A DNA stretch of 64,000 bases from Sphingomonas sp. ATCC 31555 (GTDB lineage: Bacteria; Pseudomonadota; Alphaproteobacteria; Sphingomonadales; Sphingomonadaceae). The position numbers and the translations under genes are program-made. How positions within the stretch are numbered: position 1 is the stretch's first letter; each line of letters starts with the position of its first letter. This document shows, piece by piece, positions 30,340 to 38,439 of this stretch. The notes beneath the pieces were generated by a model, which had not been told where the DNA came from, ran no database searches, and saw only the letters and a program-made list of their open reading frames with translations. The stretch lies in NCBI RefSeq assembly GCF_000282895.1, contig NZ_ALBQ01000007.1, forward strand, positions 1 through 64,000, given 5' to 3'.

Positions 30340-32131
30340 AAGGGGCGCCATTCTCGCCCTCGGCATTCCGGTCGGGATCGTCGTGGCCTTCCTCATCACG
30401 TCGGTCATCGCCTGGATCTACCTGGGCCTCCCCAGCGCCAAGTTCGACATTTTCAAGATGCCGGGGTTCTTCTGGTATTATCGGCACGATCCCGTGGTGC
30501 TGAAAGCGCTCGCCGGAGGTGCATTGGTCGGCTTCATCATCGCCGGCCTCATGCTGTGGTGGGTCGCAAAGCGGAAGCCACCTCTCCACGGGGCTGCCCG
30601 CTTCGCCAAAGATAGCGAGATCCGTCGCGCCGGTTTCCGCGCAAATGACGGGATTGTCCTGGGAAAGAAGGGCGGGAAGTTCCTGACCTTCGGCGGCAAT
30701 GAGCACTGTATCGTTGAGGCCCCTACCCGCTCGGGCAAAGGGGTCGGCATCGTCATCCCGAACCTGTTGTCATGGCAGGAGTCGGTCGTCGTCCTCGATG
30801 TGAAGCGTGAGAATTGGGAAGCCACGGCGGGTTTTCGCCAGAAATACGGCCAGGCCGTTTACCTGTTCAATCCGACCGATCCGGAAGGCCGAACCGCCCG
30901 TTATAATCCGCTCGGCTACATCGACCGCACCGATCCTGACCAAGTGGTGATCGAGCTGCAGAAGATCGCCACGATGCTGTTCGTGCCCCCCGAGCGCGGA
31001 GAGCCATTCTGGACGGATTCGGCGCGAACCGCCTTTGTCGGCGTCGGGGCCTATCTTGCGGTCGCCGATCAGCCTTTCACCATCGGCGCCATCTACCGGT
31101 TGATGACGACGGGCGACACGCGCGGGTTTTTCCGCCGCGTTCTCGAAGATCGCTCGCTCGATCTATCGCAAGGGTGCCGGAATGCGCTCGCTGACTTCAC
31201 ATCGGGGGCAGACAACACCTTTGCCGGCATCGTCCAGACCGTCACGTCCAAGCTCAGTCTGTGGCTCAATCCCCGCGTTGATGCGGCGACGGAAGAATGC
31301 GACTTCGATTTGCGCGAGCTGCGCACCAAGCGCATGTCGATCTATCTGGGCGTCTCCCCTGACGAACTGGATCGGGTGGCGCCGCTCTACAACCTCCTGT
31401 TTCAGCAACTCGTCGACCTGAACGTGCGTGACCTCCCTGACGAGAAGACGCCGCTAAAGATCCTCGTCATCCTGGACGAATTTGCGCGGATAGGGCGGGC
31501 GCAGGTGATTGCGAGCGCCTTTTCCTATGTGGCGGGCTACGGCATTCGGCTCTTGCCCGTCATCCAGTCCCGCTCTCAACTTCGCGCTGTCTATGGTGAG
31601 CACGTGGCGAATGAGATCGTCGCCAACTGCGGCGTCGAGGTCGCCTTCACGCCGAAAGAGCTGCGCGTGGCGAACGAGCTTTCCGAACGGATCGGCTATA
31701 TCGGGCAGGAATCGATCACCAAGTCGCTCACGATCCACGGCGTTCTGGCGAACCGCTCCAAATCCATGTCGGATCAGCGCCGCGCCCTCCTGCTTCCGCA
31801 GGAGTTGATGCAATTCCCCGACACCGAATTACTCCTTTTGCGGGGCGGCATACCACCCATCCACGGGGACAAAATTCGCTACTACGCGGATGGCCTCTTT
31901 CGCGCGCGCGTGGAGGCAGCGCCGCAAGTGGCTCCGATCCCGCGCGTAGTGCGTGATGACGAGGATCTTCCCGACTGTGTGCTGCCGACATTCGATCAGC
32001 TCACGGACCCCGATCCATTCACCTTCGCGATGGATTGCGTCGTCACCCAGGATCATCCCGACATGCTCATCGACGTGTCGGCCGAGCAAAGTGGCAATGA
32101 GGTCATTGGTGTAATCGAACAGGAGCGCTGA
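30329..32131 (+). CDS. virD4: VirD4/TraG type IV coupling protein
   Basis: 600 residues. Two N-terminal TM helices (ILALGIPVGIVVAFLITSVIAW and LAGGALVGFIIAGLMLWWV) are followed by HGAARFA, Walker A APTRSGKGVG (about residue 131) and Walker B ILVILDEFA (about residue 378). It recruits the relaxosome and any effector carrying a T4SS signal to the channel. The full length and intact motifs indicate a working protein. Confidence 0.95.
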   Translation: MQPKRGAILALGIPVGIVVAFLITSVIAWIYLGLPSAKFDIFKMPGFFWYYRHDPVVLKALAGGALVGFIIAGLMLWWVAKRKPPLHGAARFAKDSEIRRAGFRANDGIVLGKKGGKFLTFGGNEHCIVEAPTRSGKGVGIVIPNLLSWQESVVVLDVKRENWEATAGFRQKYGQAVYLFNPTDPEGRTARYNPLGYIDRTDPDQVVIELQKIATMLFVPPERGEPFWTDSARTAFVGVGAYLAVADQPFTIGAIYRLMTTGDTRGFFRRVLEDRSLDLSQGCRNALADFTSGADNTFAGIVQTVTSKLSLWLNPRVDAATEECDFDLRELRTKRMSIYLGVSPDELDRVAPLYNLLFQQLVDLNVRDLPDEKTPLKILVILDEFARIGRAQVIASAFSYVAGYGIRLLPVIQSRSQLRAVYGEHVANEIVANCGVEVAFTPKELRVANELSERIGYIGQESITKSLTIHGVLANRSKSMSDQRRALLLPQELMQFPDTELLLLRGGIPPIHGDKIRYYADGLFRARVEAAPQVAPIPRVVRDDEDLPDCVLPTFDQLTDPDPFTFAMDCVVTQDHPDMLIDVSAEQSGNEVIGVIEQER

Positions 32132-32132
32132 C

Positions 32133-32870
32133 ATGGTTGAGAATGTCGAAGCTGCCGGCACAGGCAAGGAAGGCGAGGCACGCCGCAGGCGTCCGATGGA
32201 AGTGCCCGCCGAGCTGGACTCTCGGTTCCTCCGGGTTGGCGACAAGCTCTATCGAAGCGCGCACGACAAACAGCCGGTCGCGACCATCACGCCTGATCGC
32301 ATCAAGGCGAAAGACCCAAACTCCCTTCCCGATCTGATCCGGCTCGCGAAGGAAAACGGGTGGACTGCGATCAAGGTCAGCGGCGATGCCGAGTTCCAGC
32401 GGGCTGCCTATCTCGCCGCCTCGGCGCAGGGCATAAAGGTTGACGGCTACAAACCTGACGAGAAGACGAAGGCCGCGGCCGAGCGTGAGGCGTTGCGGCA
32501 AGGCGGCGTGCCCGACAATCAAGCGCGATCGACGCGGACCGCCAACCAGGCCCGCGACACGAGAGAACAGGCCGAACCGCGTGCCGATCTGGCCGAACGA
32601 TTCCGCCGGCAGTCAGATGTCCAGAACGCGAAAGACCCCGAGTTGCGCAAGGCTCAAAGCCATGTCGCACTTGCAATGGCGGTCGCGGCCGAACGCTTCC
32701 CCAGCGATTACGATAAACGGCGCGAGTTCGTGGCGGAGCGCAAGGAGGAAGTGGCAGCTCGGATCGGCCGTGGCGAGACGATTGCCGGCATTGAGGTCAA
32801 AGCGCGCCAGGAACAGCGGGTGCGTGAGATGGCGCAGGATCAGATCCTTCAGAAATCCCGGAGCCGATGA
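32133..32870 (+). CDS. Stand-alone LPD7-domain protein
   Basis: 245 residues. RFLRVGDKLYRSAHDKQPVATITPDRIKAKDPNSLPDLIRLAKENGW and IKVSGDAEFQRAAYLAASAQGIKVDGYKPDE match the LPD7 domain (large polyvalent protein-associated domain 7), usually fused to relaxases or large nucleases. Here it is separate, right after virD4, with a charged coiled-coil C-terminus (QSDVQNAKDPELRKAQSHVALAMAVAAER and on). Probably a relaxase partner or DNA-processing accessory in conjugation; exact activity unknown. Confidence 0.75.
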   Translation: MVENVEAAGTGKEGEARRRRPMEVPAELDSRFLRVGDKLYRSAHDKQPVATITPDRIKAKDPNSLPDLIRLAKENGWTAIKVSGDAEFQRAAYLAASAQGIKVDGYKPDEKTKAAAEREALRQGGVPDNQARSTRTANQARDTREQAEPRADLAERFRRQSDVQNAKDPELRKAQSHVALAMAVAAERFPSDYDKRREFVAERKEEVAARIGRGETIAGIEVKARQEQRVREMAQDQILQKSRSR

Positions 32871-32934
32871 AGCGCACCATCGAGCCTGAACATTTTCGCA
32901 TCGCATTCCCTCGGCGCGGAGCTACCATCGCGGT

Positions 32935-33595
32935 ATGGGGCTGACCTTCAATTCACTGCTGGACGACTACGGCATCGATCCGCGTGACGTGCGCCTGCTG
33001 CGTCACCAAACAATCAAATATGCAGGTCGGACGCCATACACTTTGTGGCGAGACGACCATGACGGGTTCCTGCTCTATCAGTCCATCCAAAGCGTTCAGA
33101 ATGGACCGAAGCTGACAGGGAGATATTGGGCCAGCTTCGTCGTCACCCCAGCAGCCTCGACGCTGTTCGTAGGACTCTACGAGATCGAGAAGATAGGACC
33201 GTGCGATCCCACCATCATTGATCCCCTGCGGGGCGTGCCGGTGACACAGGGAGGCGCCCGCGAACTCGATCTATACCGACAGGCCGGCACTGCCGTCGAA
33301 CTGGCTCGCCGCGCTCAGGGCCGCGCGCGGGATCTACCTTCTGACCTGCCCCCGCACCAAAGAGCAATATGTAGGCTCCGCCTATGGTGAGGATGGCTTT
33401 CTCGGCCGCTGGACAGGCTACGCGCGCGATGGCCACGGTGGCAACATCGGGCTGAAAAGTCGCGAGCTCTCGGACTACCAAGTATCCATTCTGGAGGTCT
33501 GCGGGTCGGGCTTAACGGTTGACGAGATCATCCGCGTGGAGGCCCTTTGGAAAGCAAAGCTTCAGAGCAGGGAAATGGGCCTCAATAAGAACTAG
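32935..33595 (+). pseudogene. GIY-YIG nuclease gene, frameshifted with shortened middle
   Basis: The N-terminal part, from ATG 32935, reads MGLTFNSLLDDYGIDPRDVRLLRHQ through FVGLYEIEKIGP in one frame, which stops at 33390. The C-terminal part, YTDRPALPSNWLAALRAARGIYLLTCPRTKEQYVGSAYGEDGFLGRW, then NIGLKSRELSDYQVSILEV and KAKLQSREMGLNKN, is open in the next frame from about 33275 and ends at TAG 33595. GIYLL...YVGSA is the GIY-YIG motif; the Arg, Glu and Asn of the catalytic set are present. From memory of the family, about 80-100 residues between the halves are also missing. So the gene looks inactivated by a deletion that broke the frame. Confidence 0.7.
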
Positions 33596-34016
33596 CGGGT
33601 TCGCTCAGTGCGTCTGGTGATCCAAGCCGATCCCACGCCTCGCGATATTCTTCAAGCGCGTAGGACTTGGGCTGGAGCCAGTATGAGGCAGTGCCGGCCT
33701 GGTTGACGCCACGATGGGCTGCGGCCTTCACTTCATCCAACGTCAGCACGAAGCATGTAGGCGAGGCAGTGTTTGCATTGATGGTGACGACCCACCAGTG
33801 CGAGCAAAGTCGGTCGAGCGATCCGCCAAGGGGCACCGGCGCCCGCTTCGACAGCGCTTTCGACTGGATCGGCAGTACGCGCGCCTCGTCATCGCTTGCG
33901 GCGTAGAGATCGGCTCCACGCGCATTTCTGACCGTCGGCATCACATGCCAACCCCGCCGGGATAGCTCGCGCGCGACATGGTAGAGGCCGACATTTCCTG
34001 TGAGTTGATGGCGCAT
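33582..34016 (-). CDS. Hypothetical protein with PD-(D/E)XK-like motif
   Basis: 144 residues. GNVGLYHVARELSRRGWHVMPTVRNARGADLYAASDDEARVLPIQSKALSK has the order of small Holliday-resolvase-like nucleases: an N-terminal helix, then GxD, a strand with a charged partner and QxK. The usual helix Glu is not obvious (GLYHVARE), so catalytic ability is doubtful. The rest of the chain (HWWVVTINANTASPTCFVLTLDEVKAA) supports the same fold. Convergent with the broken GIY-YIG gene (14-base overlap) and 2 bases after the relaxase stop, so possibly in the relaxase transcript. Confidence 0.5.
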   Translation of the reverse strand: MRHQLTGNVGLYHVARELSRRGWHVMPTVRNARGADLYAASDDEARVLPIQSKALSKRAPVPLGGSLDRLCSHWWVVTINANTASPTCFVLTLDEVKAAAHRGVNQAGTASYWLQPKSYALEEYREAWDRLGSPDALSEPASSY

Positions 34017-34018
34017 TG

Positions 34019-35125
34019 TCAGCGACGTCTTGCCGGAGGTGGAGGTGTGCCACGTGGCACACCCGGTTCAAGCGAAGGATCGGTCCGCGCTGGCTGTCGC
34101 GCCGCTATGACCCGCGCTTCGGCATCCCGTAGCATCCGATCGGGGACCGTCTCGATGTTGGCCCGCTCTTGGAGGAATGTTCGGACATCGCCGGCGAGCT
34201 TGCGATCCTCGTGATCGGCGCTGCGGTCGAGCCGATCGGCCGCAGCCTCATAGCGGCGCCTCGTGTCCTGCCAGCGCGCGCGGGTCTTCGACACGAATGC
34301 GGGCTGCTCGGCATTGCCAAGTGCGATCTGCATCGCCTCACGGGCCTGACGAAGATCTGTTTCGGTCGGCTGACGGGATGCGCCGCTGCGTATGCGGGAG
34401 CGAAGCTGTGTCAGCGCCATGCTGGTCCCCGCCCTCCCCTGGCCTCGGCTGTAACGAGGCGTTGCCTCGGCCTCGACGCCCCGGCTGCGCAGCGCCTCGG
34501 CAAACGCCTCGCGAAATCGAAACAGATCCTCGCGGCGTGGGTCGAACCGCTTGCGGTTCAATCCCTCGGCCTGGACGGTCAAATGCACGTGAGGTCGCGG
34601 CGTGTCCGTATGGAGCGCCATGAGATAATCGTGATTATCGCCGATCATGCGCTCGGCGGTTTCGCGCACGGCCTGCTTCACAGTTTCAGGGTCCGTGCCT
34701 GCCGGCATCGAAAACACCATCGCGACGGCTGAAACGGACGTCCCTTGCCGCCAGTAGAGGGAATCGGACCACTCATCCGCGATCCGCTGCGCATCCTCCT
34801 TCGTCGCGAGCTGTTCCCCGTCGCGCGTCTCAAGAGGAATGTCGCCATGACGGCCGATATAATCGAGATGCGCGGCAAGGTGCTTCGCGCCCTTCTTCCG
34901 CCCCGTAACCTTGACCAGCACCTCCGGGGCTCGGCGCACGACGCGCGCAAGCGTCGCCCGAACATCAGTGCGGCCAAGTGACGTTAGCGCCCCTCTTGTA
35001 GCGAAAGGCCCGGTCTGATTGACCAGATGCTTGGCGTATTTGATGTTCGGATCGCTGACGAGGCGTGGCTTGAAGCTGGGCTTCATTGCCTCCCACAGCT
35101 CGTCCTCGCGATCCCCGAACGACAT
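34019..35125 (-). CDS. MOBP-type relaxase
   Basis: 368 residues. HTDTPRPHVHL (residues 172-182) is motif III with the metal-binding His triad; KYAKHLVNQTG (from residue 29) may supply the catalytic Tyr30. The C-terminal half is helical and ends in a Pro/Arg-rich tail into which the palindrome is built (GVPRGTPPPPARRR). The protein nicks the transferred strand at oriT, stays attached to its 5' end and is led through the channel by VirD4. No helicase or primase domain, so it is a short VirD2/TraI(RP4)-like form. It overlaps mobC by one base (TAATG-like junction). Confidence 0.9.
   Translation of the reverse strand: MSFGDREDELWEAMKPSFKPRLVSDPNIKYAKHLVNQTGPFATRGALTSLGRTDVRATLARVVRRAPEVLVKVTGRKKGAKHLAAHLDYIGRHGDIPLETRDGEQLATKEDAQRIADEWSDSLYWRQGTSVSAVAMVFSMPAGTDPETVKQAVRETAERMIGDNHDYLMALHTDTPRPHVHLTVQAEGLNRKRFDPRREDLFRFREAFAEALRSRGVEAEATPRYSRGQGRAGTSMALTQLRSRIRSGASRQPTETDLRQAREAMQIALGNAEQPAFVSKTRARWQDTRRRYEAAADRLDRSADHEDRKLAGDVRTFLQERANIETVPDRMLRDAEARVIAARQPARTDPSLEPGVPRGTPPPPARRR
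34044..34063. repeat. CACGTG-centred 20-bp palindrome, copy 4
   Basis: The same 20 bases, inside the 3' end of the relaxase gene and read as GVPRGTP about 12 residues before the C-terminus. Confidence 0.9.
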
Positions 35126-35694
35126 TAGTCAGCCACCTCCCAAAAGGCGGTTTCGCCGCGCAGCGCAGCCGCCAGCGCCTCGATCTGCTCGTTGATCTCT
35201 TCGCGCATGTCGGCGATCCTGCGCAGCTCACGATCGATTTGCAGGCCGCTATCGGCCATCATCGCAGCGTTCCCGGCCTTCATGGCCTGATTTAGATTTC
35301 GCCCGATCCGCGTGAGCTGCATCCGGATCGGCGCCACCGCGTCGCGCAGCCCGTCGTCGACACCTGCCTTGAGCGCAAGATGGCGACGGACAAGCGCCTT
35401 GATCCACCCTGCCCGATCGACACCGCGTTGCGCCGCCCGATGATCGAGGACTGCGGTTTCGACGTCGGTGAAACGAAGGTTGACCCGATTGCTGGGGCTG
35501 TCCGCCCTGGGTGCGATCCGGGGCGCGTCAGCGACATGCTTCAATGACTGCTGGAGGACGGTGCGGAGGAGAGCGCTCCGCCCTCCCCTCCCCTCGGCGA
35601 CTGCATCGAACGCCGCCAGCAACTCGCGATCGACGCGCGCCGTCAGCATCGCTGTGTCCTTTGTGGGGGATGCAGGCTGCGGCGCAATCGACAT
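35125..35694 (-). CDS. mobC: MobC-like relaxosome accessory protein
   Basis: 189 residues from ATG 35694 (MSIAPQPAS); a second start at MLTARVDREL (35649) is close to a ribbon-helix-helix beginning and is also possible. The N-terminal part (MLTARVDRELLAAFDAVAEGRGGRSALLRTVL) is an RHH DNA-binding module; the C-terminal part RIGRNLNQAMKAGN and on is the MobC signature. It binds near oriT and helps the relaxase open the nic region. The promoter must overlap oriT at 35694-35745. Confidence 0.85.
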   Translation of the reverse strand: MSIAPQPASPTKDTAMLTARVDRELLAAFDAVAEGRGGRSALLRTVLQQSLKHVADAPRIAPRADSPSNRVNLRFTDVETAVLDHRAAQRGVDRAGWIKALVRRHLALKAGVDDGLRDAVAPIRMQLTRIGRNLNQAMKAGNAAMMADSGLQIDRELRRIADMREEINEQIEALAAALRGETAFWEVAD

Positions 35695-35745
35695 AGCCCG
35701 AAGGCTAATGTAATACACAAGACGCCGCAACACCTATCCTGCCAT
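35694..35745 (+). other. Candidate oriT with RP4-like nic sequence
   Basis: CACCTATCCTGCC at 35731-35743 matches the nic region of IncP plasmid RP4 (CACCTATCCTG/C), giving a predicted cut between G35741 and C35742 on the plus strand. Upstream is a hairpin TAGCC-CGAA-GGCTA (35694-35707), placed like the protein-binding dyads of P-type oriTs. It sits directly upstream of mobC and the relaxase gene, as expected. With this polarity the strand enters the recipient beginning with the parB, parA and ssb side. Confidence 0.75.
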
Positions 35746-35776
35746 CAAACATCCCCCACTAAAATCTGCCTTCACG

Positions 35777-35792
35777 TGTGCCACGTGGCACA
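35777..35792. repeat. CACGTG-centred palindrome, copy 5 (16-bp core)
   Basis: TGTGCCACGTGGCACA; the outer two bases on each side differ from the other copies (CG...GC), which marks 16 bp as the conserved unit, the size of a parS site. It lies between oriT and the parB stop, the nearest copy to parB. Confidence 0.85.
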
Positions 35793-35887
35793 GCAATCCA
35801 TCTTGCAAGTGAGAAATCGCGGAAAGAAGGATTGAGCCTGGAAGCGAGGGGCGGCAACTGCCGGCGCTCTCCGTTCACTCGGCGAGA

Positions 35888-36889
35888 TTAGCGCCAGCTA
35901 ACGATCCGGGGCTCTGCTTCACCGTCGAAATGTAGCAGCGCCTCGACCACCATTGCGCGCTTGCCTTCAAGCTCGATCGTAGGGCGCTCGATGCGCGGCT
36001 TGCCACCCTTCGGTTTCGACGTTGCTCGGGGGGGTGGCGTTTGAGACGGCGCGGAAAGAACAGGAACCGGTGTCTCATCCAGCGCGCGTTCGGCTTCGTC
36101 GTCCCTGATCTCGTCCGTCGTCGGTGCCAGAGAAGTTGCATCCGGCTCGCTATCAGTCGACGGTTCCGGCGTGGGGGCAGGGGTAGGGGGCGCGACACCC
36201 TCCACTGGAGCCGCCTCGGGCTTTGATGTGGACTTCTTCCCGCCAATCTCGCGCGCGAACCGCTCACACGCCAGCACGGTCATGTCCTCAGCGGCGGTAT
36301 TCGCAACAAACGCACGTGTCGCCGCATCATCGGCCTTCGCAGCCTGGGTCAAAGCGACAGCACTTCGCATCGAGATGTCCGCAAATAGCGCCGCGACATA
36401 ATCGGGAGCCTTTGCCAGCCCCTGATAGCGGGTCAGCAACGTGCGGTTGCGGCCTGTCGCGCGTGCCAGCTCGGCGAGCGAACGTCCCTTCGCTACCTGG
36501 CCGGTGACGAAACGGATCATGTCGGCGGTCGACAAGTCCTCGCGCTGATCGTTCTCGATGAATTGATCGATGCGCACCTGTTCGATGTCGTCGGCCTTGC
36601 TGACGATCGCGCGGACCTGCATTCCCAGCTTCCGGCACGCACGCCAGCGCCGCTCGCCGAACATGATCCGATAGCGCCCATCTTCATCCTTGGGCGCGAC
36701 GGTGATCGGTTGAAGCTGGCCCCGCTCCTTGATCGTCTCGGCCATCTCATCGATCGTCGCTTCGTCGATCGCACTCCGCACGTTCTCGGGATCGGGGTAG
36801 AGCAGCTCGGGATCGAGGAGCTGGACGCGATCGGCGTCAGCAACAGCCGCTTTCTCGCTGAAAACATCAAAGCCGGAGAAATCTGTCAT
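35888..36889 (-). CDS. parB: ParB-family partition protein
   Basis: 333 residues. The N-terminal domain has LLYPDPENVR, IDEMAETIKERGQLQPITV and the CTP-binding box GERRWRA (78-84); a HTH follows around residues 136-160 (RSLAELARATGRNRTLLTRYQGLA), then a long Pro/Thr/Glu-rich linker and a C-terminal dimerisation region with VEALLHFDG. ParB loads onto parS sites, spreads, and is moved by ParA. The dispersed CACGTG palindromes are the obvious candidate binding sites. It overlaps parA by 4 bases. Confidence 0.93.
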   Translation of the reverse strand: MTDFSGFDVFSEKAAVADADRVQLLDPELLYPDPENVRSAIDEATIDEMAETIKERGQLQPITVAPKDEDGRYRIMFGERRWRACRKLGMQVRAIVSKADDIEQVRIDQFIENDQREDLSTADMIRFVTGQVAKGRSLAELARATGRNRTLLTRYQGLAKAPDYVAALFADISMRSAVALTQAAKADDAATRAFVANTAAEDMTVLACERFAREIGGKKSTSKPEAAPVEGVAPPTPAPTPEPSTDSEPDATSLAPTTDEIRDDEAERALDETPVPVLSAPSQTPPPRATSKPKGGKPRIERPTIELEGKRAMVVEALLHFDGEAEPRIVSWR

Positions 36890-37626
36890 TTGTGGCTCCC
36901 GATCCGGGTCATGGCTTCCTCAAGGAAGGCGCGCATGGGCGGCAAAGAGGTCCGAACGTCTTTGTCGAACCGCCAGACCGGGACATGCTCCTGCATCGCC
37001 TGGCTGTAGTGCGCACGCTCGGGAAGAAAGTTCGTGAACAGATTGCGCCCGATCTTCTCCTTGATCGCAGCAAGCATCTTCATTTGATGGGTGTCGTTTG
37101 CACGCACTCGGTTCGGAACTAGCCCCACGACGTGGATTGGCGTCTTCCGGCGCTGGTTCACCGTCGCAATCGAGTCCGAAACCTGCTTCGTCGCTGCCGG
37201 CCCGAACGGTCCTAGCTCGACGGGAACAATCAAGTGATTGCATACCAGCAGCGCCGCATAGTTGATCCACGACCAAGAGGGCGGCGTATCAATGACGCAA
37301 AAGTCGAAATGAGAATCGAGCGCGGGAAAATTGGCATTAATGTTAGTCAGCGCGCGAGGATAGTCGGCATCGTATTCGCCGCCCATGCGGTTCGAATAGA
37401 TAGAGAGGCGGGGAAGGCTGGTCGGCGGAACATAGTTCGGCTCGAACAGCGGCTTACACGTGCCAAGGCTCTCGAAGTCGGCGAGGGCATCGGTTGCATT
37501 GCACTGCCGGTCAAGGTCGAGGAACAGCACACGATGCCCGGCATCAGCCAGCACCCACGCCAAGTGACAAGCGATCATCGTCTTGCCGGCGCCGCCCTTC
37601 TCCACATTAATGGCAATGGTCTTCAC
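36886..37626 (-). CDS. parA: ParA-family partition ATPase
   Basis: 246 residues. Deviant Walker A KGGAGKT at residues 10-16, Walker A' FLDLDRQCNATD and Walker B FCVIDTPPSW. The short N-terminus without a HTH indicates type Ib or Mip-like ParA, so autoregulation would come from ParB or another protein. It drives plasmid partition together with ParB. Confidence 0.92.
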   Translation of the reverse strand: MKTIAINVEKGGAGKTMIACHLAWVLADAGHRVLFLDLDRQCNATDALADFESLGTCKPLFEPNYVPPTSLPRLSIYSNRMGGEYDADYPRALTNINANFPALDSHFDFCVIDTPPSWSWINYAALLVCNHLIVPVELGPFGPAATKQVSDSIATVNQRRKTPIHVVGLVPNRVRANDTHQMKMLAAIKEKIGRNLFTNFLPERAHYSQAMQEHVPVWRFDKDVRTSLPPMRAFLEEAMTRIGSHK

Positions 37627-37629
37627 GCC

Positions 37630-37821
37630 CTACCAACCCCGATCCGAATTGTTGTTCCAATGGTCATAGCCGCGATAGTTGGAATCGGTTCGCGTGTTGC
37701 GACGCGCCTCCTCATCAGGCGTGTCGCCGCTCCAAATGCGCGGATTACGGCCGCCACCGCCCCGAAGGACGGCCCAACCAATCAGGACGAATAGTCCGAT
37801 CGTCAGCAGATTATCCCACAT
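37630..37821 (-). CDS. Small membrane protein upstream of parA
   Basis: 63 residues: one N-terminal TM helix (LLTIGLFVLIGWAVL), a Gly-rich hinge (RGGGGRN) and a hydrophilic Arg/Asn/Asp-rich tail. It ends 3 bases before the parA start, so it is the first gene of the partition transcript. No family recognised; a membrane-linked partition or stability accessory is possible. Confidence 0.5.
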   Translation of the reverse strand: MWDNLLTIGLFVLIGWAVLRGGGGRNPRIWSGDTPDEEARRNTRTDSNYRGYDHWNNNSDRGW

Positions 37822-37862
37822 GGCAGTGCCTCCGTCGCCTTGATGAAAGGCGCATCCTGTAA

Positions 37863-37898
37863 TAAGTGGTATCTGAAATCACGTCAATAGGTGGTATC
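37863..37898. promoter_or_regulatory. Direct repeats in the parA/RHH intergenic region
   Basis: TAAGTGGTATC (37863-37873) and TAGGTGGTATC (37888-37898), one mismatch apart and 25 bases start to start, sit between divergent transcripts. They are good candidate operators for the RHH protein encoded next to them. Confidence 0.5.
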
Positions 37899-37918
37899 AA
37901 CAATATGCGTACTTCGGG

Positions 37919-38122
37919 ATGACCACTAGCAAATCAGGAACGGCAGGTCGCCCGCGGATTAACGCGGAAAAGACGATGGCGCGATTTCCGGAAGGGACGC
38001 TCGGCCGGATCAAGGCCGTGCTGCGGGATGGTGAGAACCAGTCCGACTTCATGCGCGAAGCGGTCGAGCTGGAACTTCGCCGGCGAGAAGGGCCGCCAGT
38101 AGGCGGCCCCGACCGCTCTTAG
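37919..38122 (+). CDS. Ribbon-helix-helix DNA-binding protein
   Basis: 67 residues. KTMARFPEGTLGRIKAVLRDGENQSDFMREAVELELRRRE fits a CopG/Arc-like RHH: one strand (ARFP) and two helices with G-x-N/S between them. The N-terminus (MTTSKSGTAGRPRINAEK) is basic. Likely a copy-number or partition-operon repressor, or an antitoxin without visible toxin. It is convergent with ssb (4-base overlap at the stops). Confidence 0.65.
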   Translation: MTTSKSGTAGRPRINAEKTMARFPEGTLGRIKAVLRDGENQSDFMREAVELELRRREGPPVGGPDRS

Positions 38123-38439
38123 TCGCGATCCTCCGATCCCTTGGCGAGTACCGCAAAGCCGTCGGCGATCAGCTCCACCGTGTAGCGCCGGCCCTCAGCC
38201 GTGTCGTAGGAGTTTTGGCGCACGCGGCCCGTGATATGCACCAGGTCGCCCTTCTGGGCTTTGCCGCCGCGCTCGATCAGCTTGCCGAACAGCGTCACCT
38301 CGTTCCAATGGGTGTCCGTCACCCACTCGCCATTCTCCTGGCGGTTGTAGTTGGCGGCGACGTTCACCTTCGTCACCTTGTCGTGCTCAGAGATCTTGCC
38401 CACCCGGCCGATGATCCGAAACTCCGCGATATTCTGCAT
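38119..38439 (-). CDS. ssb: Single-stranded DNA-binding protein
   Basis: 106 residues from the ATG with AAAGGACAGG upstream. AEFRIIGRVGKISEHDKVTKVNVAANYNRQENGEW, THWNEVTLFGKLIE and KGDLVHITGRVRQNSYDT are the OB-fold blocks. It is shorter than chromosomal SSB and lacks the acidic C-terminal tip that recruits partner proteins. By the predicted nic polarity it lies in the leading region, where plasmids commonly keep an ssb that coats the incoming strand. Confidence 0.9.
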   Translation of the reverse strand: MQNIAEFRIIGRVGKISEHDKVTKVNVAANYNRQENGEWVTDTHWNEVTLFGKLIERGGKAQKGDLVHITGRVRQNSYDTAEGRRYTVELIADGFAVLAKGSEDRD

